A stretch of DNA of 36,410 nucleotides, taken from the IMG/VR virus record IMGVR_UViG_3300027719_000036, positions 1 to 36,410 of that record. One strand, given 5' to 3'. The notes below the pieces were generated by a model, which was not told where the DNA came from, made no database searches, and was given only the letters and a program-made list of their open reading frames with translations. Origin of the DNA: a virus. Both the position numbers and the translations under genes were made by a program. Below are positions 8,568 through 15,064 of the stretch, one piece after another. Position 1 is the first letter of the stretch. Every line of letters begins with the position of its first letter.

Positions 8568-9610
8568 CTTTTTACATTGTAGCCGAGACTTCTTATCATA
8601 AAGAACATCTCATGCTCCGTCAGTTCATAATTTAATGTTTTAGGAATAGCCCGTCTGATAGCGTCTTCTATTTCCTTGCCGTCAGGGTCATTCTTCACTA
8701 TGAATATTTTATCCTCTTCTGTTCTTGCCATGGTTTGTGGGTTGTATGTAAGTTCTTCAAACATCTTTTCACCTTTTCTCAATCCCGTTATTTTGATTTT
8801 ACTCTTTGATTTGAGAGCTTTTATAATACTTTGGGCTAATTCAATGATTTTTACTGGTTTTCCCATGTCCAATAAAAATATATCCCCATTTCTGGCTATA
8901 GTTGCAGATAATAAGATCAATTCAACCGCTTCCTTTTTAGTCATAAAGTATCTTGTGATGTTCTTATCTGTTACTGTAAGGGGTTCACCTTGTGAGGCCT
9001 GTCTCATAAAGGTATTAACCACTGATCCATTGCTTTGAATAACGTTCCCAAACCTAACGGCATTGAATATCGTGTCTCCTGTTCTCTGTTGCATAAGTAC
9101 CTCACATATCCGCTTTGTAGCCCCCATGATACTGCTAGGATTAACCGCCTTATCCGTAGATACCAATATGAAGTTCTCACACCCGTATTCAACTGCGGTC
9201 TCCATCATATTTAATCCGCCCCATACATTGTTGTTGAAACAATCAACTGAATTATCCTGCATTAAAGGGCAATGTTTATATGCTGCCGCCTGTATGATAA
9301 TTTGTGGCTTGTATTTTGCGAGTATCTTCTCTACCCTTCTTGTCTTAACATCTCCAACAAAATATGTGACTAATTCAGATTGCAAAGACTGCTCCAAGAA
9401 AAATATTCCATTCTCCCACCAATCAAAGGCCAATACTTGTTTTACTCCCAAGGTGATTAATAATCTAACTAACTCGCTTCCGATTGATCCTGCCGCACCT
9501 GTAACCATTACCGTCTTATTCTCATAGAAGGATTTTAGTTTATCCATATCTCTATGTACTGGTTCACGGCCTATCATTTCGAGTATCTGGTCATCTGTAT
9601 ATTCAGACAT
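8564..9610 (-). CDS. UDP-GlcNAc 4,6-dehydratase-like enzyme (CapD/FlaA1/PglF type, soluble)
   Basis: A 348-residue SDR lacking the N-terminal membrane domain of full-length CapD. It begins with the family lead-in IGREPVHRD (13-21), then the NAD loop VTGAAGSIGSE (36-46). The catalytic block STDKAVNPSSIMGATKR runs from 151 to 167: Thr152, Asp153, Lys154, with Met162 in the position where classic SDRs have Tyr, as in the PglF branch, and Lys166. Such enzymes convert UDP-GlcNAc to a 4-keto-6-deoxy sugar, the first step to bacillosamine, QuiNAc or similar. It overlaps the NinG-like gene by 8 bases and the SDR by 4. Activity inferred from intact catalytic residues. Confidence 0.92.
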   Translation of the reverse strand: MSEYTDDQILEMIGREPVHRDMDKLKSFYENKTVMVTGAAGSIGSELVRLLITLGVKQVLAFDWWENGIFFLEQSLQSELVTYFVGDVKTRRVEKILAKYKPQIIIQAAAYKHCPLMQDNSVDCFNNNVWGGLNMMETAVEYGCENFILVSTDKAVNPSSIMGATKRICEVLMQQRTGDTIFNAVRFGNVIQSNGSVVNTFMRQASQGEPLTVTDKNITRYFMTKKEAVELILLSATIARNGDIFLLDMGKPVKIIELAQSIIKALKSKSKIKITGLRKGEKMFEELTYNPQTMARTEEDKIFIVKNDPDGKEIEDAIRRAIPKTLNYELTEHEMFFMIRSLGYNVKR

Positions 9611-10001
9611 TCAAAAGGTTGTTTAATTTATTTTTGAATCTATCGTATATCTCATCATAATCAAGATCAACTGCTAATTGGTGGCTTAATCTAACCTTCT
9701 CTTCCCATTTCTCTATCCCGTGTTTGTTTATGAACCATAGAGAATAGTCCGCATATCTTCCGTTTCCATAGCCATTACATCCCCTACATTGAGCATTCAC
9801 AAGTTCCTCATCAAATAAAATGGAGTTATTTCTACCACCGATAGCGTGACCAGCCTGAAGTTCTGCAATAGGGAATTTTCTGTTACAAGTTACACAATAT
9901 CCTTCTGTTGTGCTTTTGGCGGTATTTATGCAATCTCTAGTTCTAATATACTTGGAGAATACAGACCAACAAGCTTTCTTGGACTTCTTACATTTGGGCA
10001 T
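9603..10001 (-). CDS. NinG/Rap-like recombination nuclease
   Basis: A 132-residue zinc nuclease resembling lambda NinG. The Cys pair CVTCNRK (about 36-42) is followed by LQAGHAIGGRNNSILFDEE (about 48-66) and QCRGCNGYGNGRYADY (about 71-86), the HNH-like metal site and second Cys pair of the family; NinG proteins also share the WFINKHG segment. They cleave branched recombination intermediates. A ribosome site (AAAGGAA) precedes the ATG, while the end overlaps the sugar dehydratase by 8 bases, so a recombination gene leads the glycan operon. A general HNH endonuclease is the alternative. Confidence 0.85.
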   Translation of the reverse strand: MPKCKKSKKACWSVFSKYIRTRDCINTAKSTTEGYCVTCNRKFPIAELQAGHAIGGRNNSILFDEELVNAQCRGCNGYGNGRYADYSLWFINKHGIEKWEEKVRLSHQLAVDLDYDEIYDRFKNKLNNLLNV

Positions 10002-10023
10002 ACTTATATATATTCCTTTTTAA

Positions 10024-10548
10024 CTACTTTGTAAAGGGTCTTAAATCTCTATTCAAAATAACATAATCATCACACTCTAAAATGAAACTAGATCCATCAT
10101 CCTTGAACTGCGGTTCGCCTTTTCTGCATAGTTTAGAAACACTTTCTAATTCTTTTTTGAATATCCAACCGCATATCTCCAACACTTTTCGCTTCTTATT
10201 CAGGCTACAAAATATGAGAATATCGCATGGGTAGTCTTTTTGTGTAGCGTAGAAGTTATTGGCATAATACGAAAGGGCATTACAGTTTCTCCCCATTGTC
10301 TTCACATCAATCGTATAGCCTCCATACCTGATATCTACACCTCCATCAAACCCATCTAACTTCTCATTGAGATCAGGATATGCTTTCAAGAGCCTGTGAT
10401 ACACCATACACTCACCAATCAACCCTGTTACCTGTTGTTCATAGTTGCCATCGTCATGTCCCCTATTTCCCATATTGTGGGTTTTTAGATACAGTCTGAC
10501 ATCTTCTTCTAATTGTTGTGATATCGGTATTGGGACAGGTTTGAACAT
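10024..10548 (-). CDS. PD-(D/E)xK-like nuclease (probable)
   Basis: A 174-residue protein with a strong AGGAGG ribosome site. The core GLIGECMVYHRLL (about 42-54) followed by DGFDGGVDIRYGGYTIDVKTMG (split as DGFDGGVDIRYG and GYTIDVKTMG, about 66-87) gives the E...D...DxK arrangement of restriction-like nuclease folds. Later residues (PCDILIFCSL) look like a core strand. Lambda exonuclease-like or Holliday-resolving activity would suit its place beside the NinG-like gene, but the subclass cannot be fixed by eye. No Cys clusters or coiled coils are seen. Confidence 0.65.
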   Translation of the reverse strand: MFKPVPIPISQQLEEDVRLYLKTHNMGNRGHDDGNYEQQVTGLIGECMVYHRLLKAYPDLNEKLDGFDGGVDIRYGGYTIDVKTMGRNCNALSYYANNFYATQKDYPCDILIFCSLNKKRKVLEICGWIFKKELESVSKLCRKGEPQFKDDGSSFILECDDYVILNRDLRPFTK

Positions 10549-10560
10549 TATTAATCCTCC

Positions 10561-10821
10561 TTAATAATAGAATATCTTACATATCATTCCGCTCTCACCA
10601 TATCTTCCTGTTTCTATATTCACAACGCCTTTGTAGTCAACCCTCCCGTGGAAATCATCAAGTGAATCACTGATCCAATCGTACATCTTCCCCTCTTCTA
10701 CTATCTCCTGTGTGTATATAGACATATGGACATAGGGCTTCTTCTTGAACCTTCTCCTATCTAGTATTAAGCTAATCTTCTCAAAAATATTAACCTCAAA
10801 TGGTATATCCCTATCTCTCAT
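10561..10821 (-). CDS. Hypothetical protein, 86 residues
   Basis: Not recognised. A charged N-terminus (MRDRDIPFEVNIFEKISLIL) with a basic patch RRRFKKK at about 22-28 precedes a mixed strand/helix region. It starts 12 bases upstream of the nuclease gene's leader and belongs to the same run of early genes. No membrane segment, Cys motif or signal peptide. Confidence 0.6.
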   Translation of the reverse strand: MRDRDIPFEVNIFEKISLILDRRRFKKKPYVHMSIYTQEIVEEGKMYDWISDSLDDFHGRVDYKGVVNIETGRYGESGMICKIFYY

Positions 10822-10839
10822 TTTATTTTGTATCTAAAT

Positions 10840-11241
10840 TTAATTACTCCCCAGTCTGTATATAATCTCAATACCCCAACTGTCTTCATTAACAATAGTG
10901 AACTTCTCAATCTTATTCTCATTAAGAAACTTTATAAGTTTGTCTATTGCATAAGGTTCTCCAAAAATCCATTCTGGAGAACCAGAACATAGTACCTCAT
11001 GCTTGAACTCTGCCTTTTCCCACTCCTCTGTGTTATTCTCAACTTCCCTTTTGGCATTTTTCATTCTCTCATTAAAATCCCCATATATCTCGTCTCTACT
11101 TTTTGTCTTTACCTCTGGCTGTGATACTGATTGATTTAACCTGTCTATAATCTCGTTTACTTTATCTGCAATAATTCCAATTCCAAGTAAGTACCTTTCT
11201 TCCGAGCAACTAGAATTATCTAATTTTTCTATCTTCTTCAT
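10840..11241 (-). CDS. Hypothetical charged protein, 133 residues
   Basis: Not recognised. Residues about 45-85 are strongly charged and probably helical (DFNERMKNAKREVENN). The C-terminus (KFTIVNEDSWGIEIIYRLG) looks like a small beta sheet. Placed among early genes with an 18-base gap on each side. The start follows an A/T-rich leader without a clear ribosome site. Confidence 0.6.
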   Translation of the reverse strand: MKKIEKLDNSSCSEERYLLGIGIIADKVNEIIDRLNQSVSQPEVKTKSRDEIYGDFNERMKNAKREVENNTEEWEKAEFKHEVLCSGSPEWIFGEPYAIDKLIKFLNENKIEKFTIVNEDSWGIEIIYRLGSN

Positions 11242-11259
11242 TATTCTTTAGCTTAAAAT

Positions 11260-11427
11260 TTAAGTAACCCTCAACTGTTCTTCTGTTTTTTCTTTTAATC
11301 CGATTTTACGGCTTTCCCTCTTAATCATGTCAACTAGCCATTTAACAACCTCTTCTCTAGGGGCATAGTGCTTTGATTCAAGGATACCCTTTGTTAAGGA
11401 CTTCCAAATAATTACATTTAATCTCAT
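11260..11427 (-). CDS. Small protein, 55 residues, unknown function
   Basis: A short open frame that exactly fills the space between two flanking small genes (18 and 16 bases to its neighbours). The product begins MRLNVIIWKSLTKGILESKH and has a lysine- and glutamate-rich C-terminus (KIGLKEKTEEQLRVT). It reads as one amphipathic helical protein with a tryptophan at 8 and another mid-protein. Supported by position and protein-like composition. Confidence 0.5.
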   Translation of the reverse strand: MRLNVIIWKSLTKGILESKHYAPREEVVKWLVDMIKRESRKIGLKEKTEEQLRVT

Positions 11428-11443
11428 TTTCTTCTTCGTTATA

Positions 11444-11737
11444 TTAAATACACTTACTTCTTATTAGTTTAATCGCCTTCTCTAGTAACACCTTTTCTTG
11501 CTTTAGTTTTTTCACACTATTCTTGAGTTCAACCGTTTCCTTTTCTAAAGATTCTTTTATGTTCAGCATATTTGCCACATGCACTATATTTTCAGAGTAC
11601 TCAAAATCTGCCTCTATTGTCATACATACAATATTATTCCCATCAAAATAGAGATTAACTATCTCCCTAGGGGAATCCAACTTGGATAGTATCTTGATAA
11701 TCGCATTACGAAGTTCTTTATCTAGTTTCTTTTCCAT
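11444..11737 (-). CDS. Hypothetical coiled-coil protein, 97 residues
   Basis: The N-terminal half is a compact alpha/beta segment with a beta hairpin (IVNLYFDGNNIVCMTIEADF, about 22-41). The C-terminal half (about 60-95) is a coiled coil with heptad-spaced Leu and Val (VELKNSVKKLKQEKVLLEKA). No family recognised. Part of the early gene run. Confidence 0.6.
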   Translation of the reverse strand: MEKKLDKELRNAIIKILSKLDSPREIVNLYFDGNNIVCMTIEADFEYSENIVHVANMLNIKESLEKETVELKNSVKKLKQEKVLLEKAIKLIRSKCI

Positions 11738-11758
11738 ATATATAATTACTTTAATAAT

Positions 11759-11917
11759 TTAGACTGAATCCGACAATAGGACACCGTATGCGAGTATTGC
11801 TAACAACCCCACTAGCAAGAATACAAATGCCCAAAAATTGAAGAGGGCTACAAGCACTAGAAATGCCACAAAAAGAATTATTAGGTATATTCCTGCAAAG
11901 AGTTTTGCCTTTTTCAT
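11759..11917 (-). CDS. Small two-helix membrane protein, 52 residues
   Basis: MKKAKLFAG leads into two hydrophobic helices separated by a short FNFWAF turn (about 10-27 and 31-47). It fills the gap between the coiled-coil gene and the 76-residue gene. Such early membrane peptides in phages often block superinfection or alter the host envelope; nothing here shows which. Confidence 0.55.
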   Translation of the reverse strand: MKKAKLFAGIYLIILFVAFLVLVALFNFWAFVFLLVGLLAILAYGVLLSDSV

Positions 11918-11946
11918 ATATTCTAATACTAAAAATTATTTACTAA

Positions 11947-12177
11947 TCAACTAAACGATTGATAACCCATTTCTTCTTCGTTCAGTTCTTTGTGCCTTAC
12001 TTTATATCTCTCAACCTCGTCTTCGTGATACTCTTTAATGGAATTATAACTTCTGACATAAACCTCATAATAGAAACCCTGCTTCTCGTGTTTTGATTCT
12101 CTCTTATCCCAAGTCTTCACAACTACACCTATCAAATCCTGCTCTATAACCACAATGTCTCCAAATAAGAATTTCAT
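11947..12177 (-). CDS. Hypothetical protein with SH3-like N-terminus, 76 residues
   Basis: The N-terminal half, MKFLFGDIVVIEQDLIGVVV, followed by an aromatic strand FYYEVYVRSYN, resembles the small beta-barrel of YorP/KOW-type proteins in phages (FGD-V-V pattern). The C-terminus is charged. It ends in TGA, showing TGA is a normal stop here. No partner is visible; a nucleic-acid or protein binding role is only a guess. Confidence 0.6.
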   Translation of the reverse strand: MKFLFGDIVVIEQDLIGVVVKTWDKRESKHEKQGFYYEVYVRSYNSIKEYHEDEVERYKVRHKELNEEEMGYQSFS

Positions 12178-12203
12178 TTTAGTTGTTGTTCTTAATTTAT
12201 ATA

Positions 12204-12338
12204 CTAATCCCCGAATACTTTTTGTATAGTAATCCAGCTATATATCTCTTTTGCAGTTTTGTTATTATCGTTCAATACTTTAAGTTTTCTCTTCAAATAA
12301 ATCCACAAAGCCTTCTCTACTGTAATATCTTTCTTCAT
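12204..12338 (-). CDS. Small basic protein, 44 residues
   Basis: Translates as MKKDITVEKALWIYLKRKLK followed by a short C-terminal helix ending VFGD and a TAG stop. Basic and aromatic, compatible with a single DNA-binding helical hairpin. First gene after the structured RNA region. Below the usual length cut-off, so support is from position and composition only. Confidence 0.5.
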   Translation of the reverse strand: MKKDITVEKALWIYLKRKLKVLNDNNKTAKEIYSWITIQKVFGD

Positions 12339-12385
12339 CTTAATTAAAAATAATAATTTATATACACCACTCTAAACTACTCTTA

Positions 12386-12532
12386 TGACACTTGCTGGAT
12401 TTGAACCAGACCACCCTCTCGGGTATGCCATCACACCATGCTTCGTATTACTAAACACAGGATTCACACCTGTACAGCTTCCTCTTTTTCAATGTTCAGC
12501 CTAAATATTCCGCATAGTACACTTCAAGCGTC
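12386..12532 (-). ncRNA. tRNA-like structured RNA, about 147 nt
   Basis: Non-coding on the minus strand. The ends can form a 7-bp acceptor-like stem, GACGCTT at 12532-12526 with AAGTGTC at 12393-12387. A T-arm-like hairpin (CTGG, loop TTCAAAT, CCAG) sits next to the 3' half. A second T-arm-like hairpin (ACAGG, loop TGTGAAT, CCTGT) and an ACCC-GAGA-GGGT tetraloop hairpin lie inside. It is too long for a normal tRNA and I cannot find a proper anticodon arm. It could be a degenerate or interrupted tRNA, or one domain of a larger RNA. Confidence 0.4.
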
Positions 12533-12568
12533 TAATCATTAAAAGAACTCTTATTAAATACTAAAATA

Positions 12569-12678
12569 TGTGGAGGTTACACCGCACAGGCTATCTTGCA
12601 ACCTTACCTGTTGTTTGGCTCGAACCCAGTCCTCTCTACTAGAATTGAGGCGTTATGTCCGACTTGTATTACTCCACA
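12569..12678 (-). ncRNA. Structured RNA with closing 7-bp stem and pseudoknot, about 110 nt
   Basis: The minus strand begins TGTGGAG (12678-12672) and ends CTCCACA (12575-12569), a perfect 7-bp closing stem. Inside is the tRNA-like word GGGTTCGAGCC. Nearer the 3' end, ACAGG (12611-12607) pairs with CCTGT (12590-12586) while GGTTGCA (12603-12597) pairs with TGTAACC (12581-12575), a crossing pattern that makes an H-type pseudoknot. TTCTAGT could look like a CUA anticodon loop, but its flanks do not form a stem. Class unknown. Confidence 0.42.
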
Positions 12679-12719
12679 AATTATAATATTCAATTTTCAA
12701 AGAACCCTAAAAGACTATT

Positions 12720-12809
12720 CCTATCCTTACCAGCAGAATCAACTAACTCCACTAGCAGGGATAGGCTCACGATATGTCAGAAACTGCCCGAAACCAACAA
12801 TCATGAGCC
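12720..12809 (-). ncRNA. Two adjacent long hairpins of the structured RNA region
   Basis: Two hairpins share their border: 12764-12809 closes with a 10-bp stem (GGCTCATGAT with ATCGTGAGCC, one G-U pair) and 12720-12765 closes with CCTATCC and GGATAGG and has an inner CTGCT/AGCAG helix. They lie just after the stop of the 65-residue membrane protein and before the 110-nt unit, so 12.39-12.81 kb may be one composite RNA transcribed from the promoter at 13114-13142. Confidence 0.4.
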
Positions 12810-12820
12810 GATCTAAAGAG

Positions 12821-13018
12821 CTAATTCAACATCATCTCGCAATATTCCTTACTGTTTCCACCATCAATACATCCGTTTAATGCCTTGTTGTAGCTGTTCT
12901 TCATAGAAACCAGTGCTATCAGGATCAGCAACATTCCCATCAAGATCAAAGCAAATCCGATGTCTAATCGGTTGTCCTTCATACTCTCTCTCTTGGGTAA
13001 TTTGTATAAGTTCTTCAT
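12821..13018 (-). CDS. Single-span membrane protein, 65 residues
   Basis: One hydrophobic helix at about 23-40 (LDIGFALILMGMLLILIALV), with a basic N-terminus and a small C-terminal domain containing two cysteines (NGCIDGGNSKEYCEMMLN). An internal ATG at 12982 has a purine-rich GAGAGAGAG leader and may be the true start, giving 53 residues. First gene downstream of the promoter at 13114-13142. Could be an early envelope-modifying protein; no family recognised. Confidence 0.6.
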   Translation of the reverse strand: MKNLYKLPKRESMKDNRLDIGFALILMGMLLILIALVSMKNSYNKALNGCIDGGNSKEYCEMMLN

Positions 13019-13113
13019 TCATTTAACACTAAACTTAACTATGAAAAAGAAGTAGGGCGTAATCCCTGAAAAGGTGCTGTTTGTCCTGCTACCTCTTCTT
13101 CATTATGTTTACA

Positions 13114-13142
13114 ATTGTATATTATTATATATAATATGTCAA
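13114..13142 (-). promoter_or_regulatory. Sigma70-type early promoter
   Basis: Minus strand: -35 TTGACA (13142-13137), 17-base spacer, -10 TACAAT (13119-13114). The stretch CTATTGACATA and the TATATATAAT spacer core are nearly identical to the promoter at 14632-14660. It precedes the 65-residue gene and the structured RNA region. The leader from about 13107 to 13019 is non-coding and can fold locally. Confidence 0.8.
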
Positions 13143-13166
13143 TAGATAATAAACCCGCTAACAACG

Positions 13167-13382
13167 CTACTTTTCAAACACTGGTCTCCCAACATATCTA
13201 ACTCCACTCTTCCACAAATCAAGCTTATCTTCTGGAACATATTTGGTGATAGATCCATCTGCTCTCTTCCTAGTAACTACACCCCACCTCTCCTTTGCGT
13301 ATGGCGAAGCGAACCTCTTGTAGACGGTTATTTTATTCATATCAAACATCAGGGCTAGTTTTTCTCTTGTGTATTTCTCCAT
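13167..13382 (-). CDS. Small HTH-like DNA-binding protein (possible), 71 residues
   Basis: MEKYTREKLALMFDMNKITV followed by YKRFASPYAKERWGVV suggests a helix-turn-helix at about 5-25 (TREKLALMFDMNKITVYKR), then a beta hairpin rich in basic residues. Could be a small regulator of the early promoters. It lies between the promoter at 13114-13142 and a zinc-ribbon membrane gene. Family not recognised. Confidence 0.6.
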   Translation of the reverse strand: MEKYTREKLALMFDMNKITVYKRFASPYAKERWGVVTRKRADGSITKYVPEDKLDLWKSGVRYVGRPVFEK

Positions 13383-13399
13383 TCCTTATACTCTCTAAA

Positions 13400-13576
13400 T
13401 TAAATCTTCCACTTCGCACCACAATCCTTACAGACTGCAATTCGTGGTAGGAAAGGCCACATAATCAAACCCAAACCACAAGACACGAAGAAGAAGATCA
13501 TCCAAAAACAACCCACTTCTCTAGTGATTCTTATGTTGTGGCTTTTACACTCTGGACACCTGTTTAATGTTCCCAT
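13400..13576 (-). CDS. Zinc-ribbon membrane protein, 58 residues
   Basis: A short gene just under the usual length cut-off. It begins MGTLNRCPECKSHNIRITRE, then a membrane helix at about 24-44 (FWMIFFFVSCGLGLIMW), then a second Cys pair VCKDCGAKWKI. Two CxxC knuckles flanking a membrane segment would bring a zinc ribbon together across a hairpin, or hold a dimer. It ends 17 bases before the HTH-like gene and starts 2 bases below its upstream neighbour. Function unknown. Confidence 0.65.
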   Translation of the reverse strand: MGTLNRCPECKSHNIRITREVGCFWMIFFFVSCGLGLIMWPFLPRIAVCKDCGAKWKI

Positions 13577-13577
13577 T

Positions 13578-13865
13578 CTAATTAAATATATAAATTAAAT
13601 CGCAATGCTCATCACAATCCCTACAAGTTCCATTCTCCCTTACATGGGCTGTGCAACAGTTACTCGCTATCTCTGGAACTCCTAAATAAAAGACTACATA
13701 ATCAAACGCCTCTTGATCTAGGTGGTATTCCTTATTGTTTATCCAGCACTCCTTGGCTTCATTAATCTCCAATACCTTCTTCATAGTATCTTCGACTATC
13801 TCCAATCTCCTCTCATTAAACTCTCTAAATATCTGCTCTAATTTCTTTGAAACTTCTTCCTTCAT
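13578..13865 (-). CDS. Hypothetical protein with Cys-rich C-terminus, 95 residues
   Basis: The N-terminal half is a charged helix (about 1-45). The C-terminus carries NCCTAHVRENGTCRDCDEHC at about 68-87, a dense Cys/His cluster that could bind zinc. The ATG lies 41 bases inside the upstream gene in another frame and is followed closely by the zinc-ribbon gene. Not recognised. Confidence 0.6.
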   Translation of the reverse strand: MKEEVSKKLEQIFREFNERRLEIVEDTMKKVLEINEAKECWINNKEYHLDQEAFDYVVFYLGVPEIASNCCTAHVRENGTCRDCDEHCDLIYIFN

Positions 13866-14046
13866 CTCTTTTGTCTATTGAACTTAAATATTCGGTCATT
13901 TCCTTATTGATTTTATCAACAAGCTTTTTTGTCTTCTTAATACCCTTACTCTCAATCCACTCCTTTTCTAGTTGTAGCTTAACCTGCTCTCGTGATCTCT
14001 TCTCCCTTTCCATTTGGTTAAAGAATGCCATTATTTCGTTTTTCAT
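13825..14046 (-). CDS. Charged helical protein, 73 residues
   Basis: Almost entirely Lys/Glu-rich helix (QMEREKRSREQVKLQLEKEW) with coiled-coil character from residue 8 to about 60. It overlaps its upstream neighbour by 4 bases (ATGA) and its downstream neighbour by 41. Likely a small adaptor or nucleic-acid-associated protein; no family recognised. Confidence 0.55.
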   Translation of the reverse strand: MKNEIMAFFNQMEREKRSREQVKLQLEKEWIESKGIKKTKKLVDKINKEMTEYLSSIDKRDEGRSFKEIRADI

Positions 14047-14249
14047 TTGATTATATCCTCTCTAATCTCCTCAAATTTAACTAACTGTTTAACCAACTCG
14101 ATCAACTCATAATTATCTATACATGAGAAGCGTAAAAATGTTGGTGAGCAACTCAACTGTACTACCACATAATACCTTTGATCTTCTGCAAATGTTATCT
14201 CAATCTTTTCAATGTTTCTTAAATATCCTTCTATGTTTTTGTATTCCAT
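14043..14249 (-). CDS. Hypothetical protein, 68 residues
   Basis: A compact alpha/beta protein: helix, then a strand pair around DQRYYVVVQLSCSPTFLRFS (about 22-42), then a C-terminal helix (YELIELVKQLVKFEEI). Follows the ERF/Rad52-like candidate by 17 bases. Not recognised. Confidence 0.55.
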   Translation of the reverse strand: MEYKNIEGYLRNIEKIEITFAEDQRYYVVVQLSCSPTFLRFSCIDNYELIELVKQLVKFEEIREDIIK

Positions 14250-14266
14250 TGTTTTGATGGTTAAAG

Positions 14267-14602
14267 TTAATCTAATTCCTCAACACTACACATTCCAATA
14301 TTGTTGTAGTCTCTCAATGCCCTAGCCTTTGCTCTTGTTTCGGCCATTCTCATCATGTGTTTAACGATCATCTGACCTACATTTCCTTTACAAGCGTCAC
14401 CATATCCTGTAAATGTACCCTTCTCTCCAGAAACTACAGCCTTAAATACGAAAAATGTCTCTTCGTTAAGATTAGTCTGGATCAACTCCGTGGTGATTTC
14501 CTTTCCTCCGTTTTGGTGAAAGGCATTTAACAACCCCTCGTACTTTACGAACTCTTTACCCTGTATGTTCTGTATGAACTCCCTAGGTATTGATGTATTC
14601 AT
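14267..14602 (-). CDS. Possible ssDNA-annealing/recombination protein (Rad52/ERF-like)
   Basis: A 111-residue protein led by the best promoter in the window. The end GYGDACKGNVGQMIVKHMMR and then MAETRAKARALRDYNNIG (about 66-103) resembles the conserved helix of phage single-strand annealing proteins of the Rad52/ERF superfamily, where a MAETRAxARAL segment recurs; such proteins anneal phage DNA ends during recombination. The protein is short for an annealase, so it may be a reduced relative or a different family sharing this helix. Three overlapping ATGA words precede the start (14610, 14606, 14602); only the last opens this frame. Confidence 0.5.
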   Translation of the reverse strand: MNTSIPREFIQNIQGKEFVKYEGLLNAFHQNGGKEITTELIQTNLNEETFFVFKAVVSGEKGTFTGYGDACKGNVGQMIVKHMMRMAETRAKARALRDYNNIGMCSVEELD

Positions 14603-14631
14603 TCATTCATTATTTATAATTTATATACCCA

Positions 14632-14660
14632 ATTATATAGAATTATATATATTATGTCAA
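14632..14660 (-). promoter_or_regulatory. Perfect-consensus sigma70 promoter
   Basis: Minus strand: -35 TTGACA (14660-14655), 17-base spacer, -10 TATAAT (14637-14632), all consensus. Start of transcription would fall near 14625, about 23 bases before the ATG of the annealase-like gene. The -35 context matches the promoter at 13114-13142. Confidence 0.88.
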
Positions 14661-14669
14661 TAGATATTA

Positions 14670-14891
14670 TTACAGTTCCAGCAACCCTTTTATCAAACCC
14701 TTACGATCAATCCTCTCTGGTTTCTCTATCTCCCCTTTCAGATATTTAGATACTGATTCCAACTCATAAGACTTCTTGCCCTTCGCTGTTAGTCTCCAAA
14801 AGCCTGCTACACACTCAACCAACCTAAACTTTACGAAGATATCCCATCTCTCCTTCTCAATATCTCTAAATGGTGTTCTAGTTATTTTCAT
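14670..14891 (-). CDS. Hypothetical wHTH-like protein, 73 residues
   Basis: Residues 9-45 (FRDIEKERWDIFVKFRLVE, then FWRLTAKGKKSYEL) have the shape of a winged helix, with RLTAKGK as the wing and recognition region typical of small transcription factors. The ATG overlaps the stop of the 49-residue gene (ATGA). It is the last gene before the promoter at 14632, so a regulatory role is plausible but unproven. Confidence 0.55.
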   Translation of the reverse strand: MKITRTPFRDIEKERWDIFVKFRLVECVAGFWRLTAKGKKSYELESVSKYLKGEIEKPERIDRKGLIKGLLEL

Positions 14892-15037
14892 TTCTTTTGG
14901 GCTTTTAATTCTTTGACCTGTTTATCCATCCATATATTCTTGATACACTCTTCAAAGTGATACAATTCTGCGAGTATCTGGTGAGGAAGTTTTACATTCC
15001 CAAATAATTCAAGTGGTTTTAATTCTTTTCTTTTCAT
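14888..15037 (-). CDS. Small protein, 49 residues
   Basis: Reads MKRKELKPLELFGNVKLPHQ, continues as a helix with acidic and aromatic residues (LAELYHFEECIKNIWM) and ends KAQKK with TGA overlapping the next ATG. Too short for standard calling, but the stop-start overlap and the neat filling of the gap support it. No function recognised. Confidence 0.55.
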   Translation of the reverse strand: MKRKELKPLELFGNVKLPHQILAELYHFEECIKNIWMDKQVKELKAQKK

Positions 15038-15064
15038 ATCTCTGTATAACTAAAATTTAATTAA

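Noticed and set aside
12569-12678. Amber-suppressor tRNA with a CUA anticodon (TTCTAGT loop)
   Set aside because: The flanking bases do not form an anticodon stem, the T-arm is misplaced relative to the closing stem, and the genome uses TAG as a normal stop (for example at 18744 and 17060).
12596-12880. Plus-strand open frame of 94 codons across the structured RNA region
   Set aside because: Opposes all real genes, has no ribosome site, and runs through hairpins and the end of a minus-strand gene; composition is not protein-like.
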